Positions 45,865-57,750 of a stretch of 64,000 nucleotides of DNA are shown in pieces. The DNA lies in contig NC_061513.1 in assembly GCF_022539505.1 (NCBI RefSeq), positions 177,536,017-177,600,016 of the forward strand. The letters are read 5' to 3'. Source of the stretch: Lolium rigidum. Its lineage: Eukaryota; Streptophyta; Magnoliopsida; Poales; Poaceae. The notes under the pieces were generated by a model. The model did not search any database and was not told the origin of the DNA. It saw only the letters and a list, made by a program, of their open reading frames with translations. Numbering within the stretch: position 1 is the stretch's first letter; each line of letters starts with the position of its first letter. A program made the translations under genes and the position numbers.

Positions 45865-47085
45865 CTGTTCAAGTTAAAGGAGGGTTCGGTAAAAACGAAG
45901 CTGGCAAGAAATACAAAATTTCGCGCTAAGTGCTGCGCTCTCAACCCGAAACTCGGGGATTGGCTATGCCGGTTTCATATATTTCAAACTAAGTTTCGCG
46001 CTAAGAACTACGTTCTCAACCCGAAACTCGGGGACTGGGAGGATATACATGATACGTCTCAAACGTATCTATAATTTCTGATGTTCCATGCTTGTTTTAT
46101 GACAATACCTACATGTTTTGTTCACACTTTATATCGTTTTGATGCATTTTCCGGAACTAACCTATTGATGAGATGCCGAAGTGCCGCTCCTCGTTTTCTG
46201 TTGTTTTTGGTTTCAGAAATCCTAGTAAGGAAATATTCTCGGAATTGGACGAAATCAACACCCAACATCTTATAATTCCACGAAGCTTCCAGAACACCGG
46301 AGAGGCACCAGAGGGGAGCCCTGGGGGCCCACACATGTGGCCAGCGCGGCCCAAGGGGGGGCGCGCCCCCTGTTGTGTGGCTGCCCCGTAGCCCTTCCGA
46401 CTCCGCCTCTTCGCCTATTTAAGCCTCCCTGACCTAAATCTTCGATACGAATAAGCCACGGTACGAGAAACCTTCCAGAGCCGCCGCCATCGTGAAGACA
46501 AGATCTGGGGGACAGGAGTCTCTGTTCTGGCACCCTGCCGGGACGGGGAAGTGCCCCCGGAAGGCATCTCCATCGACACCACCGCCATCTTCATCACCGC
46601 TGCTATCTCCCATGAGGAGGGAGTAGTTCTCCATCGAGGCTAAGGGCTGTACCGGTAGCTATGTGGTTAATCTCTCTCCTATGTACTTCAATACAATGAT
46701 CTCATGAGCTGCCTTACATGATTGAGATTCATATGAGCTTTGTATCACTATTCATCTATGTGCTACTATAGTGATGTTATTAAAGTATTCTATTCCTCCT
46801 CCATGATGTAATGTGGACAGTGTGTGCATCATGTAGTACTTGGTATAGGTTATGATTGTGATCTTTTGTAGATTATGAAGTTAACTATTACGATGATAAG
46901 TATTGATGCGATCTATTCCCCCTTTCATAGCTAATGTTGACAGGCTCATGCTATGTTAGTACTCGGTATAATTGCAATGGTCTATCAAGCACTCTAAGGT
47001 TATTTAAATATGAACATCGAATGTTGTGGAGCTTGTTAACTCCGGCATTGAGGTGCTCTTGTAGCCCTACACAATTAATGGTGTT

Positions 47086-48492
47086 TGATGTCTACGAGAG
47101 CTTCTATTCTTGTAGACAGTGTTGGGCCTCCAAGAGCAGAGGTTTGTAGAACAGCAGCAAGTTTCCCTTAAGTGGATCACCCAAGGTTTATCGAACTCAG
47201 GGAGGAAGAGGTCAAATATATCCCTCTCGAGCAACCCTGCGATCACAATGCAAGAAGTCTCTTGTGTCCCCAACACACCTAATAGGTGCACTAGTTCGGC
47301 GAAGAGATAGTGAGATGCAAGTAATATGGATGAGTATGAGTGGTAATAGCAATCTGAATGAAATATGGCAGCGAGTAAACATGCAACAAAACAAGTAAAC
47401 AAACGGAGATTCGATGCTTGGAAGCAAGGCCCGGGGATCCCTGCTTTCACTAGTGGACACTCTCAACAATGATCACATAATAGGACTACTCTACACCCTC
47501 TTGTTGGATGATGAACACCACTAACCGTGTAGGATTACACGAACCCTCAATGCCGGAGTTAACAAGCTCCACAATATTCAATGTTCATATTTAAATAACC
47601 TTAGAGTGTAAGATAGATCAACACAATCACACCAAGAACTAACATAGCATGCACACTGTCACCATCACACTATGAAGGAGGCATAAATCACATAAATTCT
47701 TATCATAGCAATAGTTAACTTCATAATCTACAAGAGATCACAATCATAACCCACGCCAAGTACTACACGATGCACACACTATCACCATTACACCGTGCAG
47801 GAGGAATAGACTACTTTAATAACATCACTAGAGTAGCACATAGATGATATTCAACTAGATTACATAAAGAGAGAGATGAACCACATAGCTACAGCGGAGC
47901 CCTCAGCCCCGGGGGTGAATTACTCCCTCCTCATCATGGAGACAGCAATGGCGGTGAAGATGGCGGTGTAGATGACTCCGGGGGCAATTCCCCGTCCCGG
48001 AAGGGTGCCGGAACAGAGACTTCTGTCCCCCGAATTGGAGTTTCGCGATGTGGCGGCGCCCCTGGAGTCTTTCTGGAGTTTCGTCAAGAGGTGTCGAAGT
48101 TTTAGGTCACGACGGCTTAAATAGGCGAAGAGGCGGAGTCGGAGGGGCCACGGGGTGCCCACACAGTAGGGGGGCGCGCCCCCCCCTTTGGCCGCGCCGC
48201 CCTGTGGGGTGGGGCCCCCCTGGCTCCCCTCTCGTCTTTCTCCGGTGCTCTGGAAGCTTCCGGGAATTATAAGGTCTTCGGTCTTGATTTCGTCCGATTC
48301 CGAAAATATTTCTTTACTAGGATTTCGAAACCAAAAACAGCGTAGAAAACAGCAACTGGCCTTTCGGCATCTCGTCAATAGGTTAGTTCCGGAAAATGCA
48401 TAAATATGACATAAAGTATGCATAAAACATGTAGATAACATCAATAATGTGGCATGGAACATAAGAAATTATCGATACGTCGGAGACGTATC
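47086..48492 (-). repeat. 3' LTR of the nested gypsy element
   Basis: On the plus strand it begins TGATGTCTACGAGAGC and ends GACGTATCA. Next to it at 48494-48508 GCATCCCCAAGCTTAG gives, on the minus strand, the purine-rich CTAAGCTTGGGGATGC, the probable polypurine tract. Confidence 0.9.
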
Positions 48493-51059
48493 AGCATCCC
48501 CAAGCTTAGTTCCTGCTCGTCTCGAGCAGGTAAACGATAACAAAGATAATTTCTGGAGTGCCATGCCATCATAACCTTGATCATACTATTGTAAGCATAT
48601 GTAATGAATGCAGCGATCAAAACAATGGTAATGACATGAGTAAACAAATGAATCATAAAGCAAAGACTTTTCATGAATAGTACTTCAAGACAAGCATCAA
48701 TAAGTCTTGCATAAGAGTTAACTCATAAAGCAATAATTCAAAGTAGAGGTATTGAAGCAACACAATGGAAGATTAAGTTTCAGCGGTTGCTTTCAACTTG
48801 TAACATGTATATCTCATGGATGATTGTCAACATAGAGTAATATAACAAATGCAATATGCAAGTATGTAGGAATCAATGCACAGTTCACACAAGTGTTTGC
48901 TTCTTGAGGTGGAGAGAGATAGGTGAACTGACTCAACATAAAAGTAAAAGAAAGGCCTTCAAAGAGGAAAGCATCGATTGCTATATTTGTGCTAGAGCTT
49001 TTATTTTGAAAACATGAAACAATTTTGTCAATGGTAGTAATAAAGCACATGTATCATGTAAATTATATCTTACAAGTTGCAAGCCTCATGCATAGTATAC
49101 TAATAGTGCCCGCACCTTGTCCTAATTAGCTTGGACTACCGGGATCATCGCAATACACATGTTTTAACCAAGTGTCACAAAGGGGTACCTCTATGCCGCT
49201 CCGTACAAAGGTCTAAGGAGAAAGCTCGCATTTTGGATTTCTCGCTTTTGATTATTCTCAACTTAGACATCCATACCGGGACAACATAGACAACAGATAA
49301 TGGACTCCTCTTTAATGCATAAGCATGTTGCAACAATTAGCGTTCTCATATGAGATTGAGGATATATGTCCAAAACTGAAACTTCCACCATGATTCATGG
49401 CTTTAGTTAGCGGCCCAATGTTCTTCTCTAACAATATGCATGCTCTAACCAATAAAGTGGTAGATCTCCCTTACTTCGGACAAGACGGACATGCATAGCA
49501 ACTCACATGATATTCAACAAAGAGTAGTTGATGGCGTCCCCGGAAAACATGGTTATCGCACAACAAGCAACTTAATAAGAGATAAAGTGCATAAGTACAT
49601 ATTCAATACCACAATAGTTTTTAGGCTATTTGTCCCATGAGCTATATATTGCAAAGGTAAATGATGGAAATTTAAAGGTAGCACTCAAGCAATTTACTTT
49701 GGAATGGCGGAGAAATACCATGTAGTAGGTAGGTATGGTGGACACAAATGGCATAGTGGTTGGCTCAAGGATTTTGGATGCATGAGAAGTATTCCCTCTC
49801 GATACAAGGTTTAGGCTAGCAAGGTTATTTGAAACAAACACAAGGATGAACCGATGCAGCAAAACTCACATAAAAGACATATTGAAAACATTATAAGACT
49901 CTACACCGTCTTCCTTGTTGTTTCAAAACTCAATACTAGAAATTATCTAGACTTTAGAGAGAACAAATATGCAAACCAAATTTTAGCAAGCTCTATGTAT
50001 TTCTTCATTAATAGGTGTAAAGTATATGATGCAAGAGCTTAAGCATGAGCACAACAATTGCCAAGTATCACATTATCCAAGACATTTTATCAATTACTAC
50101 ATGTAGCATTTCTCGTTTCCAACCATATAACAATTAACGAAGCAGTTTCAACCTTCGTCATGAACATTAAAAGCTAAGAACACATGTGTTCATATGAACC
50201 AGCAGAGCGTGTCTCTCTCCCACACAAGCATTTATTCAAACAAAAAAAAAACAGACGCTTCAAGTAAAGTACATATGATGTGACCGAATAAAAATATAGT
50301 TTCAAGAGAAGGAACCTGATAATTTGTCGATGAAGAAGGGGATGCCCAAGGCATCCCCAAGCTTAGATGCTTGAGTATTCTTAAAATATACAGGGATGAA
50401 CCACGGGGGCATCCCCAAGCTTAGACTCTTCACTCTTCTTGATCATAGTATATCATCCTCCTCTCTTGACCCTTGAAAACTTCCTCCACACCAAACTTAA
50501 AACAAACTCATTAGAGGGTTAGTGCATAATCAAAAATTCACATGTTCAGAGGTGACACAATTATTCTTAACACTTCTGGACATTGCCCAAAGCTACTGGA
50601 AGTCAATGGAACAAAGAAATCCATCCAACACAACAAAAGAGGCAATGCGAAATAAAAGGCAGAATCTGTCAAAACAGAATAGTCCGTAAAGACGAATTTT
50701 AAAATGGCACCAGACTTGCTCAGATGAAAATGCCCAAATTGAATGAAAGTTGCGTACATATCTGTGGATCACTTACGTAAATTGGCATAATTTTCTGAGT
50801 TACCTACAGAGAATTAGGCCCAGATTCGTGACAGCAAGAAATCTGTTTCACGCCAGTAATCCAAATCTAGTATGAACCTTACTATCAAAGACTTTACTTG
50901 GCACAACAATGCGATAAAAATAAGATAAGGAGAGTTTGCTACAGTAGTAACAACTTCCAAGACTCAAATACAAAATAAAAGTACTGTAGCAAAATAAACA
51001 CATGGGTTATCTCCCAAGAAGTTCTTTCTTTATAGCCATTAAGATGGGCTCAGTAGTTT
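48493..51059 (-). other. Long noncoding part of the nested element
   Basis: No frame of note in 2.5 kb. The block GCATCCCCAAGCTTAG recurs at 48494, 50353 and 50409, each with the same orientation; one copy abuts the LTR as polypurine tract. This may be the region that replaced pol in the non-autonomous element. Confidence 0.5.
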
Positions 51060-51986
51060 TTATGATGCACTTGCAAGAAATAGTATTTGAAGAAAAAAGA
51101 GAGCATCAAGAAGCAAATTCAAAACCCATTTAAGTCTACCCCACTTCCTATGCAAAGGAATCTTGTACACAAATGAATTCATGAAGAACAAAGTGACAAG
51201 CATAAGAGGATAAAACTCGAGTAACTTCAAGATTCTCAACATAAAGAGGGGAAACTTAATATTATTAAGATGCATATAACCATGTTTCCCTCTCTCATAA
51301 TAACTTTCAGTAGCATCATTAATGAAATCCACAATATACCCATCACTTAAAACATTCTTATCATGGCTCATATGTATAGAAGTATCATTAATTTTGGCAT
51401 AAGAAGAGTTCTTCTCATTGATAGTAATTGGAGCAAGATTATTATCAAGAATTTGAACATGGTAAACAAGTTGCATATTAAGGGAATTGTTTTTGGCAAT
51501 CCAATCATGACTATGACAAGTTTCATAAGGATAATTATAACCTATATCATAGCATTCTTTATAATAATCATCAAATGTCGGAGGCACGTTGTCATCATAA
51601 GAAATAGAATAGTTATCTTTCACAATCGATTTATCCGTGACCATACCATCATTGTTATTAGAAGGAGATGTATCAAACACATAATGATCAGTAGCAAAAG
51701 GATTTTCAAACACCTCTTCCCCAAGCTTAGAGCTTTCTATATCATTATGGGAGGAAGCATGGATAGCACTCGATACTATGGCAATTATTATCATCATCGT
51801 TTTCGTAATTAGTTTCCAGAGATTTGCAATATCAAAAGTAGTGTGCTCATTCAAATCATGATCACTAATGTATGTAAAGGGCATATGAAGATCATTGTAT
51901 TCAGATTCATTATCATAATAATCATTAGGAGCAACATACTTACGGTTACCTAGCGTTATCTCATTCACGTGGGGATATGCCGTTAC
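51060..51986 (-). CDS. Downstream ORF of the nested element, membrane-type, unknown function
   Basis: It reads VTAYPHVNEITLGNRKY right after the repeat and continues for about 300 residues without a stop. It is rich in Asp, Asn, Tyr and Ser. At the C-terminus FPLFMLRILKLLEFYPLMLV and WVLNLLLDALFFLQILFLA are two hydrophobic segments that may cross a membrane. It has no ATG of its own near the repeat. Its frame continues into the repeat as a run of glutamates. It therefore looks like the second half of a polyprotein whose first half is the gag. I do not recognise the family beyond its place in grass gypsy elements. Confidence 0.55.
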   Translation of the reverse strand, partial: VTAYPHVNEITLGNRKYVAPNDYYDNESEYNDLHMPFTYISDHDLNEHTTFDIANLWKLITKTMMIIIAIVSSAIHASSHNDIESSKLGEEVFENPFATDHYVFDTSPSNNNDGMVTDKSIVKDNYSISYDDNVPPTFDDYYKECYDIGYNYPYETCHSHDWIAKNNSLNMQLVYHVQILDNNLAPITINEKNSSYAKINDTSIHMSHDKNVLSDGYIVDFINDATESYYERGKHGYMHLNNIKFPLFMLRILKLLEFYPLMLVTLFFMNSFVYKIPLHRKWGRLKWVLNLLLDALFFLQILFLASAS

Positions 51987-52884
51987 CTCTTTCTCTTCTT
52001 CTTCTTCTTCTTCTTCTTCTTCTTCTTCTTCTTCTTCTTCTTCTTCTTCTTCTTCTTCTTCTTCTTCTTCTTCTTCTTCTTCTTCTTCTTCTTCTTCTTC
52101 TTCTTCTTCTTCTTCTTCTTCTTCTTCTTCTTCTTCTTCTTCTTCTTCTTCTTCTTCTTCTTCTTCTTCTTCTTCTTCTTCTTCTTCTTCTTCTTCTTCT
52201 TCTTCTTCTTCTTCTTCTTCTTCTTCTTCTTCTTCTTCTTCTTCTTCTTCTTCTTCTTCTTCTTCTTCTTCTTCTTCTTCTTCTTCTTCTTCTTCTTCTT
52301 CTTCTTCTTCTTCTTCTTCTTCTTCTTCTTCTTCTTCTTCTTCTTCTTCTTCTTCTTCTTCTTCTTCTTCTTCTTCTTCTTCTTCTTCTTCTTCTTCTTC
52401 TTCTTCTTCTTCTTCTTCTTCTTCTTCTTCTTCTTCTTCTTCTTCTTCTTCTTCTTCTTCTTCTTCTTCTTCTTCTTCTTCTTCTTCTTCTTCTTCTTCT
52501 TCTTCTTCTTCTTCTTCTTCTTCTTCTTCTTCTTCTTCTTCTTCTTCTTCTTCTTCTTCTTCTTCTTCTTCTTCTTCTTCTTCTTCTTCTTCTTCTTCTT
52601 CTTCTTCTTCTTCTTCTTCTTCTTCTTCTTCTTCTTCTTCTTCTTCTTCTTCTTCTTCTTCTTCTTCTTCTTCTTCTTCTTCTTCTTCTTCTTCTTCTTC
52701 TTCTTCTTCTTCTTCTTCTTCTTCTTCTTCTTCTTCTTCTTCTTCTTCTTCTTCTTCTTCTTCTTCTTCTTCTTCTTCTTCTTCTTCTTCTTCTTCTTCT
52801 TCTTCTTCTTCTTCTTCTTCTTCTTCTTCTTCTTCTTCTTCTTCTTCTTCTTCTTCTTCTTCTTCTTCTTCTTCTTCTTCTTCT

Positions 52885-52948
<64 letters not shown>

Positions 52949-54545
52949 TTCATTAATTAGTTCAAAACACACATCGGTCCTATCATATTTTGGCAAGGTG
53001 TCATCTTCTAAAATATTTTGTATGTAAGTATTTGTATGGCTATTATCAATGCAATAAGAAAAACACCCATGCAGGACATCATCAATATCAAGATCATTAA
53101 TATCTAACAAAGAAATTTTCCTTGATAACTCTTCACACCACAAAAATAAAGTGAGTTCATCATGCTGATTAGGAGTAATTTCATCATCACAATACAAATT
53201 TGCAGCACTCATTGGGTTCAAATTATCATTGGTGGAGCATTGAAAATTAAAATGACCCACTTCATGGCAAACTTCACAAATAAAAGGATAGAGGGCACAA
53301 ACTTTTTTACCAAGATCATCTAGAGTCCTAGCCCACTTTCTAGTTTTTTCATTAATATGATGGATACAATATTCATCTTTGATTTGATTAATTCCACAAG
53401 GTCTATGCATTCCACAAAAATTAACATGCTTATAGGAAATAGCATTCTTAGGAGTTTGAGCATGCTTATTGCAATCATTAACAACAATTTCATCCTTCAT
53501 GCAAGCCTCTTTAAAAGGTTCATGATACTTATCAAAATTCTTTTTAGGCAATTCAAAATGAGAAGCAAAGGCTTTATAAAGATTTGCAGCAACTTGAGAG
53601 TCAAGACCATAAGTAGCACTCATATCTCGAAATTTATCAGTATCCATAAAAGCTTCAATGCATTCATAATCATAATTTATACCTGACTCTTCACCTTTGT
53701 TGTTCTCCCATCCTTCAAGCATTCTCCTCAATCCGATCAAGAAGATCCCACCTAGCTTCAACCTCCTTGCTTGTGAAAGATCCCTCCGAACAGGCATCCG
53801 GATAGTCCTTGTGTTGTCCTGAAAGCCTCGCATAAAAATTGTTAACAATAACATTACGGGGAGCTCATGAATGGGACATTTGAGCATTAGTGACTTCAAT
53901 CTCCCCCATGCTTGAGAAATACTCTCTCCATCACGAGGATAAAAGTTATAAATATAATTCCTATCAATATGCACTTCATGAGGAGGATAAAATTTAGAAT
54001 AAAAGAGAGGTACAATTTCCTCCCAACCAAGAGAATGACTATTCTTCAACAATTTATACCAATGCGCCGCTTTACCAGACAGCGGAAAAAGAGAATAGCT
54101 TCTTCCTCACTTCATCCATAGAGATACCTGCACACTTGAATAACCCGCATAATTCATGCAAAAACAATAAATGATCTCCAGGATGGACAGTTCCATCCCC
54201 TTCATAGCGGTTATCAATAACACGTTCAATAATTTTCATGGGTATCTTGAAAGCAAGACTTGCAAGTAGGTGGATTTAAAATATCACAAGCATCATTAGA
54301 ATTATCGCATATGGGAGACAAAGCATTATCGAACAAATTTTCTCCCTAAGGATGGGAAACTAAAAAGATCACAAAACTAGCTTCCCAAGCTTAGACTTAT
54401 CCATAGCATTAGCAATGATTGCGTTCATACTAATAACATTGCTACTAGCATGCAATTGAGGCTCCATAGGTTCTTTAATTTTCGCATCACACAATTCATG
54501 TCTTAACTTAGGAAATAAATTAAAAAGCTCATAGTTGTATTCCAT
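51983..54545 (-). pseudogene. gag of the nested element, running into the GAA repeat
   Basis: The ATG at 54545 opens MEYNYELFNLFPKLRHELCD; the frame breaks near 54360 and resumes. The main frame (54052 on) has the capsid motifs WEEIVPLFYSKFYPPHEVH and YPRDGESISQAWGRLKSLM. It has a CCHC zinc knuckle CEVCHEVGHFNFQC about 250 residues into the main frame. After ELINE the frame enters the repeat and would add about 300 lysines. Nothing after the knuckle resembles protease. The protein past the repeat is not the true continuation in this frame. Confidence 0.75.
51987..52947. repeat. Giant (TTC)n/(GAA)n microsatellite
   Basis: From 51994 to 52906 the plus strand is TTC repeated without interruption, about 304 triplets. 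At the right end there are two TTCC-type interruptions (near 52907 and 52925). It lies inside the coding part of the nested element. All six frames stay open across it, coding Phe, Leu or Ser on the plus strand and Lys, Arg or Glu on the minus strand. Confidence 0.98.
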
Positions 54546-54707
54546 TATGCCTTACTAGTGTAAAACAAGAAACAAAAAGATGCAATTGCAAGATCTAAAG
54601 GAAATAGCTTCGAGTACTTACAACGGCGAAAATAGCTTAGTAGCCGAGATCCGGAGTGTGAGTACCTTTTACCTTTCCTCCCCGGCAACGGCGCCGTAAA
54701 AATAGCT

Positions 54708-56112
54708 TGATGTCTACGAGAGCTTCTATTCTTGTAGACAGATGTTGGGCCTCCAAGAGCGAGAGGTTTGTAGAACAACGAGCAAGTTTCCCTTAAGTGG
54801 ATCACCCAAGGTTTATCGAACTCGTGGAGGAAGAGGTCAAAGATATCCCTCTCGAGCAACCCTGCGATCACAATGCAAGAAGTCTCTTGTGTCCCCAACA
54901 CACCTAATAGGTGCACTAGTTCGGCGAAGAGATAGTGAGATGCAAGTAATATGGATGAGTATGAGTGGTAATAGCAATCTGAATGAAATATGGCAGCGAG
55001 TAAACATGCAACAAAACAGTAAACAAATGGAGATTCGATGCTTGGAAGCAAGGCCCAGGGATCCTGCTTTCACTAGTGGACACTCTCAACAATGATGACA
55101 TAATAGGACTACTCTACACCCTCTTGTTGGATGATGAACACCACTAACTGTGTAGGATTACACGAACCCTCAATGCCGGAGTTAACAAGCTCCACAATAT
55201 TCAATGTTCATATTTAAATAACCTTAGAGTGTAAGATAGATCAACACAATCACACCAAGAACTAACATAGCATGCACACCTGTCACCATCACACTATGAA
55301 GGAGGCATAAATCACATCAATTCTTATCATAGCAATAGTTAACTTCATAATCTACAAGAGATCACAATCATAACCCACGCCAAGTACTACACGATGCACA
55401 CACTATCACCATTACACCGTGCGGGAGGAATAGACTACTTTAATAACATCACTAGAGTAGCACATAGATGATATTCAACTAGATCACATAAAGAGAGAGA
55501 TGAACCACATAGCTACGAGCGGAGCCCTCAGCCCTGGGGTGAATTACTCCCTCCTCATCATGGAGACAAGCGATGGCGGTGAAGATGGCGGTGGAGATGA
55601 CTCCGGGGCAATTCCCCGTCCCGGCAGGGTGCCGGAACGGAGACTTCGTCCCCCGAATTGGAGTTTCGCGATGTGGCGGCGCCCACGGAGTCTTTCCGGA
55701 GTTTCGTCAAGAGGTGTCGAAGTTTTAGGTCACGACGGCTTAAATAGGCGAAGAGGCGGAGTCAGAGGGGCCACGGGGTGCCCACACAGTAGTGGGGCGC
55801 GCCCCCCCTTGGGCCGCGCCGCCCTGCGGGGTGGGCCCCCTGGCTCCCCTCACGTCTTTCTCCGGTGCTCTGGAAGCTTCCGGGAATTATAAGGTCTTCG
55901 GTCTTGATTTCGTCCGATTCCGAAAATATTTCTTTACTAGGATTTCTGAAACCAAAAACGCAAAAACAAGCAACCGGCCTTTTCGGCATCTCGTCAATAG
56001 GTTAGTTCCGGAAAATGCATAAATATGACATAAAGTATGCATAAAACATGTAGATAACATCAATAATGTGGCATGGAACATAAGAAATTATCGATACGTC
56101 GGAGACGTATCA
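54708..56112 (-). repeat. 5' LTR and primer site of the nested gypsy element
   Basis: It is colinear with the other LTR of the element. At 54679-54696 the minus strand reads CGGCGCCGTTGCCGGGG, an Asp-tRNA-type primer site with its first T changed. A TATA-like TTAAATAGGCG region lies near 55740 in the promoter position. Confidence 0.85.
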
Positions 56113-56655
56113 GTGTTCATCATCCAACAAGAGAGTGTAGAGTGGTTTTATTATGTGATCAATGTTGAGAGTGTCCACTAGTGAAAGTATGATCCCTAGG
56201 CCTTGTTTCCAAATACTGCAATCATCGCTTATTTACTGTTTTACCGCATCTTTACTTCCCGCAATATTACTATCATCAATCGCACGCCAACAAGCTATTT
56301 TCTCGGCGCCGTTACTACTGCTCATATTCATTCATACCACTTGTATTTCACTATCTCTTCGCCGAACTAGTGCACCTATACATCCGACAAGTGTATTAGG
56401 TGTGTTGGGGACACAAGAGACTTCTTGTATCGTGATTGCGGGGTTGCTTGAGAGGGATATCTTTGACCTCTACCTCCCTGAGTTCGATAAACCTTGGGTG
56501 ATTCACTTAAGGGAAACTTGCTGCTGTTCTACAAACCTCTGCTCTTGGAGGCCCAACACTGTATACAGGAATAGAAGCATGCGTAGACATCAATACATAA
56601 TCTTCAGAGCTTGGAAAGAAAACCGGCAAGGTTGTAAAATAGATTTGCGGCTTAC

Positions 56656-57650
56656 CGTCATGTTGGCGCTGGCGTCATGCCAAGCATTGTCAAACTCCTT
56701 CGCCGCGCGCCGCATCCGGCCAAAATGTTGTCCAGTGCTGCGAGGGCCGGAGGGGTCGACCACCGGAAGCTTATCTTTGCCGAGGCCCCGCGTCGCCGGC
56801 GTCAGATCAGCCCGGTTCCACCTTTCAGCGTAATCAAGGAGGTGGCCCAGCTCGGCTCCTTGGCATTGGAAATCGGTGATCCGGCCAATCTGGGCGGAGG
56901 CCGCCTCGGAGGCCACCACAGCGGCGCGGCCGGCGTGCAGAACCAGCTTCTGCGAGCCGGAGGAAGGAGCCGCGGCTGCAGTCACCACCGTAGCAAGCTG
57001 CTGGGCGGTGAACCTGTCGCCCTCTGAAGGCGTGGGCTTGGTGGAGGCAGGCTTGTCGGATGAAGTTGCCGAAGGAGGAGTGGGCGCAGATTTTGTTGGC
57101 GCAGGAGCTTCGGAAGCGTCCTTTGCCGGGGCGGAGCTGGCCGGCTCGAAAGGATCCGGCGCAGCCTTGGAAAAGGAGGAAGAGGTCTTCTTCTTCTTTT
57201 TTTGGACAGGAGGAACCAGAGGTTCCGCCTGCCCGACATCTTCGGTGCCGGCGCCAGTGTTGCCGGCGCCGGTGTCTTGGGCTTCTGGAGGGGGGACAAA
57301 GTCCTCCTCCGCGCGGTGATCAGAATGTTTTGGGGCCGCGCGCCCCGAACTTGTGTTGCCCCCCCAGAGGGGAGGCGGAGAGGTTGCCGGCACCAGATGG
57401 TACCGGACTTTGCTGAGCAGGAGGGGAGCCCCTGGCGGCGTCCCCTGAGGTCTCCGGCTTCATGCCAGAGGCGCTCTTGGAGATCTTCAAGGGAGGCCTA
57501 GAAAGTTTGAAAAGGAAAAAAGTTCAGAAAAGGCAACCGGGAAGAGAGAATCAAAATGCAAAGAGTCAGGAGAGATAGGAAGTGAAATCGGGAACTTACC
57601 CGGAAGCCACCGGCATCTCTCGAGACCGGTGGCGCTTGGTGGAAATTTTC
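56656..57650 (-). pseudogene. Antisense gene of the gypsy element, upstream exons
   Basis: Minus-strand exons: one ending at 57600 (partly lost in the gap) and one from 57497 to 56656. The latter starts PPLKISKSASGMKPETSG, changes frame near 57330, and continues with AEEDFVPPPEAQDTGAGN, a KKKKKTSSSF stretch, a Pro, Ala and Ser rich linker, then RITDFQCQGAELGHLLDYAE. It ends with a donor GACG before GTAAGC (56656/56655). The next exon is at 45864, so the intron contains the entire 10.5-kb insertion. The disorder-rich middle part and coiled-coil end are usual for this family. Confidence 0.6.
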
Positions 57651-57750
57651 NNNNNNNNNNNNNNNNNNNNNNNNNNNNNNNNNNNNNNNNNNNNNNNNNN
57701 NNNNNNNNNNNNNNNNNNNNNNNNNNNNNNNNNNNNNNNNNNNNNNNNNN
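57651..57750. other. Assembly gap (100 N)
   Basis: Exactly 100 undetermined bases. The sequence changes from the antisense gene of one gypsy element to the interior of another, so retroelement ends are probably missing. Confidence 1.

Larger units (their letters stand above)
47086..56112 (-). mobile_element. Complete non-autonomous gypsy element (9027 bp)
   Basis: LTRs at 47086-48492 and 54708-56112 (1407 and 1405 bp) are near identical. The target duplication GTGTT is exact at 47081-47085 and 56113-56117. The minus-strand order is 5' LTR (right), primer site, gag, a huge GAA repeat, a membrane-type ORF, a long noncoding part, a polypurine tract and the 3' LTR (left). No protease, reverse transcriptase or integrase is recognisable, so mobilisation must have used enzymes from a relative. 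Confidence 0.93.
46050..56592 (+). mobile_element. Solo gypsy LTR split by a nested element
   Basis: The left part (46050-47085) begins TGATACGTCTCAAACGTATC; the right part (56118-56592) ends ATGCGTAGACATCA. The target duplication ATACA is exact at 46045-46049 and 56593-56597. With the nested element removed, it is about 1.5 kb, one LTR without an internal region. Solo LTRs arise by recombination between the two LTRs of an element. The right end shows the same terminal sequence as the LTRs of the nested element, so both belong to one family group. Confidence 0.9.
41070..57650 (+). mobile_element. Gypsy element with gag and a spliced antisense gene, no pol
   Basis: Order on the plus strand: LTR (41070-41778), primer site, gag (to 44138), then a multi-exon gene on the minus strand (57650 to 44608). 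An intron of that gene received a solo LTR and nested element (46050-56592). Removing this insertion leaves about 6.0 kb. No reverse transcriptase or integrase is seen between gag and the antisense gene, so the element is non-autonomous. The right LTR would be in or beyond the gap at 57651. Confidence 0.7.

Noticed and set aside
48493..50460. The regularly spaced GCATCCCCAAGCTTAG blocks as a CRISPR-like array
   Set aside because: There are only three copies with unequal distances of hundreds of bases; one is the polypurine tract, and the sequence is plant DNA.
51961..53027. Open frames of 300-350 residues of Phe, Leu, Lys or Arg
   Set aside because: They are direct translations of the TTC repeat; only the gag before it and the ORF after it have coding character.
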